Below are positions 11,464 through 20,400 of a DNA stretch of 64,000 bases, piece after piece; position 1 is the stretch's first letter, and each line of letters begins with the position of its first letter. Both the position numbers and the translations under genes were made by a program. The notes under the pieces are model-generated. The model had not been told where the DNA came from. It saw only the letters and a list, made by a program, of their open reading frames with translations, and did not search any database. Source of the stretch: Effrenium voratum (taxonomy: Eukaryota; Sar; Dinophyceae; Suessiales; Symbiodiniaceae). The DNA is taken from contig CAUJNA010002779.1 of assembly GCA_963377175.1 (NCBI GenBank), positions 1,782,882-1,846,881 of the forward strand, read 5' to 3'.

Positions 11464-14400
11464 GATTGGTGGGCTCGGGGTTGGCAACTGTGAGAACAGT
11501 TGCAAGTCTAGCTCAGTCGGCCTGCTTGGACGGGGAGCCAAAGGCAGCTGTGAAGGCATTTGCAACTCTCGGTTCTGGTGGGAAGCACTGGGCCAATGAA
11601 GAGAGGGACCTACATAGGTGGACAAAAAATTTGTTCGATGTGAGCCTCGACACCTACATGGTAAAGTTTCAGGTTCAAGCACCTTGTCAAATACCATTGG
11701 CAACCCAAGTGCGAAACAGAGTTGTCCCTGGAAAAGTTTCCGAAGGTAAATGATTCAATGAACTTGGTGGAGCTGGAAATCCCCACGCTCCTTCCGCATG
11801 AAATTCTGCACGCAGTGGTCAAGGCAGGCCCGGATCAGGCGCGTGCTGGGCACCCACGGCAAAACACTGGCGATGCAGGAAAACACGCCTTGCGTTTAAG
11901 GTTTCGTGTTTTTGGTCAATGCATCTAACCAACAATAAGATGCGCCCGGGCTATTTTTCCAAGAAGACCCCCAACCGGCAAACAAGGCAATAGAGCGATC
12001 CTTTGCTGATAAACGCAGCCCCCTGACAGTTTGCAAAGACCTTCCTCGGCGGCAGAAGCCGGTCTGCCATCGCTGAGTTCTGGGCTCACTGCTCCACACT
12101 GACAGAGTGGAAGAGCCATCCTGCGCTCGAGGAGTGCTCCGATCGCGGAAGCTCCCCTCTTGCAAGACAGATTTCTGGGAGCCCTTTTGCAGCCCCTTCC
12201 CACCAAACAAGCGATTGCAGGATAGTTGGAGACTTTGAACCCCTCTCCGCACATAGGAAGGCTATTTTTTGTCGAAGCGTCAACCCCTGCTCCCTCCCTT
12301 CAAACTACACAACGCGTCGTCTAAAGGTGGCGCTACTGTAAACTGATCACCGTAAATTGAGGACTCCTACCATTCAGCTTCCACATTGACGGGGCGGAGT
12401 TTTTCCGGAACTCCGAGTTCATGGTGTGGTCTGTCAGCTGCGCCCTTGCAGCCGGCGATGCCCCTTGCCTCGAAATGTTTTCCTCGAGCCCATTGGGTGT
12501 GTTGGCTAACAACAAGAGAGAGGAAGGGGGCTGTGACCCACAGTGAGTGGGCCTCTGCTGGCTCGAGGTGTTTGACATCAAATTCCCGTGCGTGATCGTG
12601 CCGCACAGCAACATGCAGCACCCAAAAGAGTCTTGGTCAAGACAAGCTTGAGGTTTGCGCTTAAAGAAGCGCACGCCGTTCCGTTTTACCTCTTGCCTTT
12701 CGAACTTCCGCAGTTTGACCCCTTTGCCTGCAATGGCTTTATGGCGTCCGCATGTGTGTGTGTGTGTGCGTGCGCGTGTGAGTGTGCGGGTGTGTGTGTG
12801 GGGGTGCGGGGGTTGTGTGTGTGGGGGTGCGGGTGTGCGGGTGCGCGGGTGTGCAGGTGTTGTGTGTGTGTGCGGAGTGGCAGAATACCCTGCCGCCACA
12901 ATTTATCACGCAGGGGAGTGCGGCATGACTGAGGGACCGCACTCAACGAAGCTACCTCAGTCATGGGATATCGGATCTGATCAATCCGACGTACCTGCGA
13001 CATTTGGAGTTGGTGCTGTAAAGTCCTTTTGGCCCGTTGTTTCTCTCGCTGTGTGTTCTTCATGTTGAACCTTGTAACGTTTTCGAGACTATAAGAGGGA
13101 AACCGAGTGCGTTGCGAGTCGAAACTCATCGTACTCGAGACTTATCAGTCGTACTCGAGACTCATCAGTTGTACTCAGGACTCATCAGTTGTACTCGAAA
13201 GATTAGCACCCTCCATCTGGAGTTCAAGTGTGTGTGTGTGTGGCTGTGTGTTTGTGTGTGTGGGCGGGTGGGTGTGTGTGTGTGCGGAGTGACAGAATGC
13301 CCTGTCACCACCCTTCGGTTTCTCAGCAGGGGGGTCACCCGCAGTCACGACCGGTGACCCAACGAAGAGGGTCGTGACCTGCGCTGATATCTGACCTGAT
13401 CAGTCAGACGTACCTGCCGAGATGGTTGTGTTGTTCTGAATGTCCTTTTGGTCCCCCCCTGAACTGCCGTTGCTTCTGTGTGTCCCTGTTAAAGTAACTA
13501 CAGGAGTCGAACCTCATCATACTCGAGACTTATCAGTTGTACTCGAGACTCATCAGTTGTACTCGAAAGATTAGCACTCTCCATTTGGAGTTTAAGTGTG
13601 TGTGCGTGTGCGTGCGCCCTGCGTGGGTGAGGTAAAGCACGAAGTCCACAAGCGTGTCGCCGAGCTCATTGCGTGGTCCATGAAAGCGGCCACGTGTGGC
13701 ACATGGCCTATGGCTGGGCTTGACGGAGAGAAGTTTGACCCCAAGTCTGTCCGTGGCCAGTTGTGTGGCCAGCCGCTTGCCAACGGCTGGAGGCTAGCTG
13801 AGTTGAAATAAGTCTTTCCTTTTTGTTTTGCATGCGCCTTAATTAAGTTTGCCGATGCGCAGGGCATGCTACTTTGCTTGCCGATTCGACAACAAAGCCC
13901 GCGCAGAAGCAAATGCTTTTTCCAGGTGGTACCAATGCCGCTTTATCTGTGAGTCGTGCATGGCGCAGCGTCCAACAGAGCGGTACGACCATGCGCTTAC
14001 GTATCGGGATTTCCGGTACGGGCTGCCGCGACATCTTACTGAGGTTTCTCACGAGACATACCTTGCGACAGAGCCTGCGCCCTCTCCATGGGCACGTGTG
14101 CCAGGATGGACCCTTGGCACGTGCCTCCACGACATTATGCACAATGTCTATCTTGGAGTGGGCCGTGATCTTGTCTCCAGCCTCCTAGCTGATTTCCTTG
14201 ACCATGATTGTCTTGCCCCTGCTGGTACCCTGGAAGAGAAGCTCAAGCAGTTCAGTGTGGAAATGCTAGCAACCTTCAAGGAGAAAAGGACCATTGGCTT
14301 AATCATTTTCGCGTTAGAAAGCTGTGTTAGGTGGTTCAACTTTGTAGGGTGCTTCCAGCGGACCTCTGAAACCAACAAAGGATATCTGTGCGCAAGCTGC

Positions 14401-17400
14401 TTCTCACCGTGGCCAACACTGGGCTGCAGGAGCCTGAGCCAACCCTCACTGGTGTTTGGAAAGCAGCCCACATCAAAGTGCTGATGTGGTACTTCACGGA
14501 GAAAGCCGTGGAGTTTGCTAGCAAAACTGGCGTCACTGGCCAGACTTGTCACACCTTTGAAGTTTGAGGGTCAAGGTACTTTCCCGCTTCAACATGTTGG
14601 CAGCATCCATGCAACTTCAAAACTTGGCTGGGTTTGACCGACCGTTTGCTTCGCGCCCAACTGCACCCTGAGTCTGCAAAAGTAGTAAATTTACTAAAAT
14701 AGTAAATTTACTAAAATCGAAGAATTTACTAGTAAAATTTACTATTTTTGCAAAATTAGTAAATTTGCACGGGGTCAGAAAAACACAGCCAGAACGACCC
14801 AAAATAAGAAGAAATCAATGGAGGGAGTGCATGGGAACATGCATGTCAACGGCAAAAAAAGCTCAGCTTCCCACTTCACAAGTAAGAACGAGCACGCTTG
14901 ATGGTCCTGAGTCGGGCCTCCTGCTTTGCAAGCACAAGCACCAATATCTGCAAGTCTAACCTACACTGCACATGTCACAAGTAAAAAAAATCTGTGTAAA
15001 ACCCATATAAGGCACCGGCAAGCACAAGTCATACGGAGGTTGCCCCGCAAGTAATTTGTCACACACGGAGGTTGCCCCGCAAGTAATTTGTCATTTGTTT
15101 CGCGAAGCAGCCCGTTCAATTCTCAAGCAACGAAATCCTTGCAACTCACGCGGTGTTCCCTCGAAGCGCCGGCGCCAGCCGTTCTCTCGGTGAAACTGGG
15201 GCTTCGTTTTCATTCCGCAGCTTCTGGAGCCGCTGCATTGTCGCCTCGCCCTTGTAACACCAAACGATGTTTGGGTGAATGTACCTTGCCAACCACAGGG
15301 AATGCAAGCGACAAATGCATTTTCTTGCCAGAGGTCTCGTAGTACTCCTGCAACTGACAGCACAGCTTGCGCTGCCGTACTTGTGACTCTTGAGGACTTC
15401 TTGCGCTTTTACATGCGAATCCCACGTCACAGATTTACTTGCGCTCCCGTTCCCATGTCACAGATTTTACTTTCATGTGACCTGAGATGACATCTCCTCC
15501 TTTTACGATCGACTTCACGTATCACAGATATACTTTTGAGCTGGTGCACTTACTTGCGATCCGAAGACTTGTCGGCATATTCATCTTTGGTTTTTTGTAC
15601 GCTTCTGGTTGCCTGTCCTGTAGGAGACATGTGATTGAAGTGTGCTGGCGCGCAACCCTCTTTACTTGTGAGCGACTGAATTTACTTGTGGGACGCATGT
15701 GGCGCATGGCAAGCTCAAGATTACTTGGGTAAGGCTCAGACACGTTGGCAACTTCCAAACAAGAGCGTAGGGTAGCCAGGGTAGCATGCAAAGCAATGCC
15801 ACACAGGCACAGGTAAGCCAGCTTGCTTGGTGCTTTGCTTTGGCATCCATTAACATTTCAGCTGAGAAAACGCATTTCAGTATCGATTACATGAGACACA
15901 TGAAAAACGGCATCTCGATTCGCACCAACCCTGCCCTGCCATGGATGTTTCACTTCAGTTCAGGCTGTACGTGCGCAACATCCGAAACAGCCTGGACAAA
16001 TGGGAGATCCGGAATGCCCTTCATGCCATAGGAGTTTATGGTTTGACGCAAAATCAGGTTTGCCGCAGAAGGCACGATGACCATCGTTCAGAAGGAGAAC
16101 ATATGAGCGTGTTCTTATCATACACAGATGATCCATGGCTCACACATTGTATGATGTTTTGTTTTTCTGCATCGGTTCCTTTTTTTAAGCTTGTGCTCTA
16201 CCCATCAATTACGATGTGTGTGGAGTGGAGTGGGAGTGGAAAGGCATACAACACTAGTCACGTGATTTGCTTTGTGCGGGAATCCTTGGGGTTGCAACTG
16301 AGGAGACTGCGATGAACGACGCGATCAGCTGCATCATGGCCAACCCCAACCACCCGGTGCTGTCCAGCAGCGGCAACCCACTGCAGCCCAGCATCGCTAG
16401 GCCGCCATCATCGGCATCAGCATCTAGGCCAGCGTACTGGGCTGCGACAAGCAAGCATGCGCCGCCGGCGCCACCGGCACCACGACTGCAGGTCATGTGG
16501 ATTGCTTAGGTCACTGTCGTTGCAGAGAAACCACAGCTTACTTGGGTTTTGAAAGGAGGCACCTTACTTCGAGTACTTTTACTTGTGGACCTTTGTGGGT
16601 TTGAACAGTTGTTTCAATCGTATTCCACTAACTTACCTGTGCTCGCGTGGGACGAAGCGAAGATCAGACAAGATTACTTGCGTTTTTTTATGCGCCTGAC
16701 CAACTTACCTGAGGCACCCAGGCCACCACCTGTCCCGCCACCTCCGCCGTGGACGTTTCCACAGCCTCCGCCTCCCCCGCCCAGAGACCCACATTTTGGG
16801 GTAGCGGCTACAGATGATCCTTATCAGGTCGTTGAAGATGTGGAGTCGGAGTACGATGATGAGAATCTGCAGCAGCACCTTTTGGAGTCGGAGACCAAGG
16901 AGGAGGCCGAAGAGGATAAGGTCGCGGAGTACGACGATTATCAGGATGTGTGTTCACCTACGAGCAATCACGCAACTTCGAGCAAGTCAAGCAAGTCAAG
17001 CAAGTCAAGGAGGAGGTCAGGTTCAAGGAGCCGCTCACCTAGGAGGAGGAGGAGGCGCAGATCTACAAGCAGCAGCAGCTGTGACCTGGACGAGCTGATT
17101 GGATCTTTGGAGAAGTTGGCACGAAGGCGCAGGAGATAAATACGGCAGCGGCTCCTTTGTTTTACGTGTGAAGGTTTTACGTGTGAAGTCGTTACCTGGG
17201 AAGACACCTATCATGATCGATGAATCTTTGAGTTGCAACCCCAACTTGAGCAACAATGTAGCTGCACACATGTCCACTTGTGAAACCTTTACTTGTGATC
17301 TACTGGTTTCACATGTAAAGATATTACTTGCGACACGCATCCACAAGAATTACTGGGACCATGATGCTGGACTCCATATTGAAGTGAGCATGAACCACAC

Positions 17401-20400
17401 ATCTGTCTTTAAGGGCGTTGCAAATCAAATGTTAAGTGCCGCAAGTAAACCATGATGAGCCACATCACCCAACAGAATTCTTTCATTGAACTACCCAGTG
17501 CCAACACGCAGTCTCCAAATGTAACCATCCCAGGGCCAGAACATAAAGCTTCTTTGAGACTGGTGGACCAGCCGGTAGTTTACTTGTGACTGGGGTGCTT
17601 TGCTGTGAGCTGTGCAAATGTTACTTGTGACCCGTGCAAATGTTATACCTTTGACCTGTGCAATTGTTTCTTATGACCTGTGCAAATGTTACTTGTGACC
17701 TGTGATCAATGTTACTTGTGACCTGTGCAAATGTTACTTGTGACCTGTGCAAAGGTTACTTGTGACCTGTGCAAATGTTACTTGTGACCTGTGCAAATGT
17801 TACTTGTGACCTGTGCAAATGTTACTTGTGACCTGTGCCAATGTTGCTTGTGACCTGTGCAAATGTTACTTGTGACCTGTGCAAATGTTATACCTGTGAC
17901 CTGCGCAATTGTTTCTTATGACCTGTGCAAATGTTACTTGTGACCTGTGATCAATGTTACTTGTGACCTGTGTAAATGTTACTTGTGACCTGTGCAAAGG
18001 TTACTTGTGACCTGTGCAAATGTTACTTGTGACCTGTGCAAATGTTACTTGTGACCTGTGCAAATGTTACTTGTGACCTGTGCCAATGTTACTTGTGACC
18101 TGTGCAAATGTTACTTGTGATCCGTGCAAATGTTAGCCGTATGTTTTGGTCAGAGCGTGACTCACCTGCTCAAACCGTGGAAGCGATGAACATGCGGAGA
18201 AAGCCCGGCATGCACTTTCCTGAAATATTTACTTGAGAACAAGGTTTGCAGGCTGCAGAAGCTGAAAAACATGGGCTGTGGCTTTTAAACAAGTAGCACA
18301 CACCTTGGTTTGAGAATGCTGGGTACTGGAAAGCAGTGTGAGCTTAGGAGGCCAACATAGATTTCGAACAGCAATTGGGCAAACCTTTCATGCGTTCGCA
18401 CAGGCTGCAGCTAGCCGGACTCCTAGCACCTTAATACTGGCATTGCTGTGAGTTCCAGGAATTGCTGAAGCACATGGCTGAGATGAGCCTTGTCTGACCA
18501 AATATTTGAGGCAGGCATGTTGACAATGGTGGTGCAATGGTGATGCAATGGTGGTGCAATGCTGGTGCAATGTTGGTGCAATGTTGGTGCAATGTTGGTG
18601 CAATGTTGGTGCAGTTTTTGAAACTGCACCAAAACTGCACCATTTTGGTGCAATGTTGGTGCAGTTTTGGTGCAGTTATAAAAACTGCACCAACATTGCA
18701 CCAACATTGCACCAACATTGCACCAACATTGCACCAACAATGTACCAGCATTGCATCACCATTGGGCACCCCGCACATCATTAATTTTAGGTGGTTTGCC
18801 AAACGAACTGCGATTCTGCATGAGGGAACTGCCCAAAAATGCTGGCGCGTTGTAGCACAATTCCCCAAGTGACAAGGAGGGGCTCAGTGGTCAGGATCTG
18901 GAAATGTGCAAACAAAGTATAAGTGGCCTCGACTAGTCACAAAAAAATGGCTCAACTGTTGAGTGGTTGCGTGACTTTTGTGAGAGCCTTTGGGCTTCAA
19001 GTTGAAACGTCCTCCCAGTCGCCTTTGGTGGACGTTTGTGGGCGTAGTTTTTCATGTACTTTGAGAAGGAGAATTTCAAGGAATCAGCAGACACTCATCA
19101 CAAGTAATCGGCTCTCAAGTGGACTTTTCTCATGCTCTCATCTCTCGTGCTCTCATCACAAGTAATCGGACTCTTCTCATGCTCTCATCTCTCGTGCTCT
19201 CATCACAAGTAACCGGCTCTCAAGTGGACTCTTCTCATGCTCTCATCTCTCGCTCTTTTTGTCAGCGTCTGGCGCGGAGCATCTGTCTGCCGAGCTCGCC
19301 CAGAAGAAAGGTGATCCCACTATCCCGGGATGAGCTTCGTCGCCTCCGCCTTCTTCGGCTCCGGCTCCTAGGCGTCCCCGAGCGGCGCCGCCTTCGGCGT
19401 GACCGCGAACGACGCGAACGGGCTGGAGCACTGGCTGGTGACTCCTCCTTGACAACCACGCTGCTGCCCGCACCCTCCTCCTTCTCCTCATCAACCTTCT
19501 CCTTCTCCTGATCCTCCTGCTTCGTCTCCTCATCCACTACCTGTTCATCCTTTTCCGGATCAACCTCCTGTTCCTTCTCCTCATCCACCACCTGCTGTTC
19601 ATCCTTCTCCTCATCAACCTCCTGTCCCTTCTCCTCATCCACCGCCACCGACTCCTCCTCATCAACCTCCTGTTCCTTCTCCTCATCCACCACCACCGAC
19701 TCCATCTCAGAGTCCGTCTCCTCGCTCACATTTGAGCTCACAGGGCTCGCGTAGCCATCATGCCCGCCAAGAGCATCTTGAAGAGCGCGGCCAATCTCTT
19801 CGTCCTCCAAGCTGTCCTCCTCGCCATCGCCATCAGCCGCGCCAAGCAAATGCCCCAGAGGGGGCGGAGGAGGCGGCTGCGGCCCAGCCCAAGGAGGTGC
19901 CTCAGTTGTCAGGCTCGCCGCAAGTAATGCTGCTGAAGTAGCACAGGTAAAGTGAGAATCTGTCACACTCAAGTGTTGGTCGCGAAAAAAAAAGACAAGC
20001 ACTATCTCAGAGTAAGCAGATCGCAATTGCCCAGAAAAAGCCTTCCTGTCCCATCAGTGGCAACTGTTGTTTGGGTTGAACAATGATAAGAACACACTTG
20101 TTGCTGGCACGACACCTTGGGCGGCGCCCACTTGGTCGTAGCACCAGTGACACCGTGAGTCGGTGGTGCTGGCGGTGGCAAGGGCGCAGGTAAGGCAGAG
20201 GGTGCCAGCGGCACAGGTAAAGGCGCCACATCTCGTCCACGAGCCGGGGGCGGCAGCGCTATCGACGGCTCCAACGGCCGGCCACTGCTGCTAAGTTGCT
20301 CCTGATGCGGATTCGCGCTAATGCAGGAGATGCCATCGTTCATGCTCTGCTCCTGCAAAGAATTCAAACGATTTTCAATGCCAAGTCCATCAAGTTTCTC

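Noticed and set aside
17610..18145. CRISPR-like array (22-bp units)
   Set aside because: The units are contiguous with no unique spacers, and the context is eukaryotic; it is a tandem satellite.
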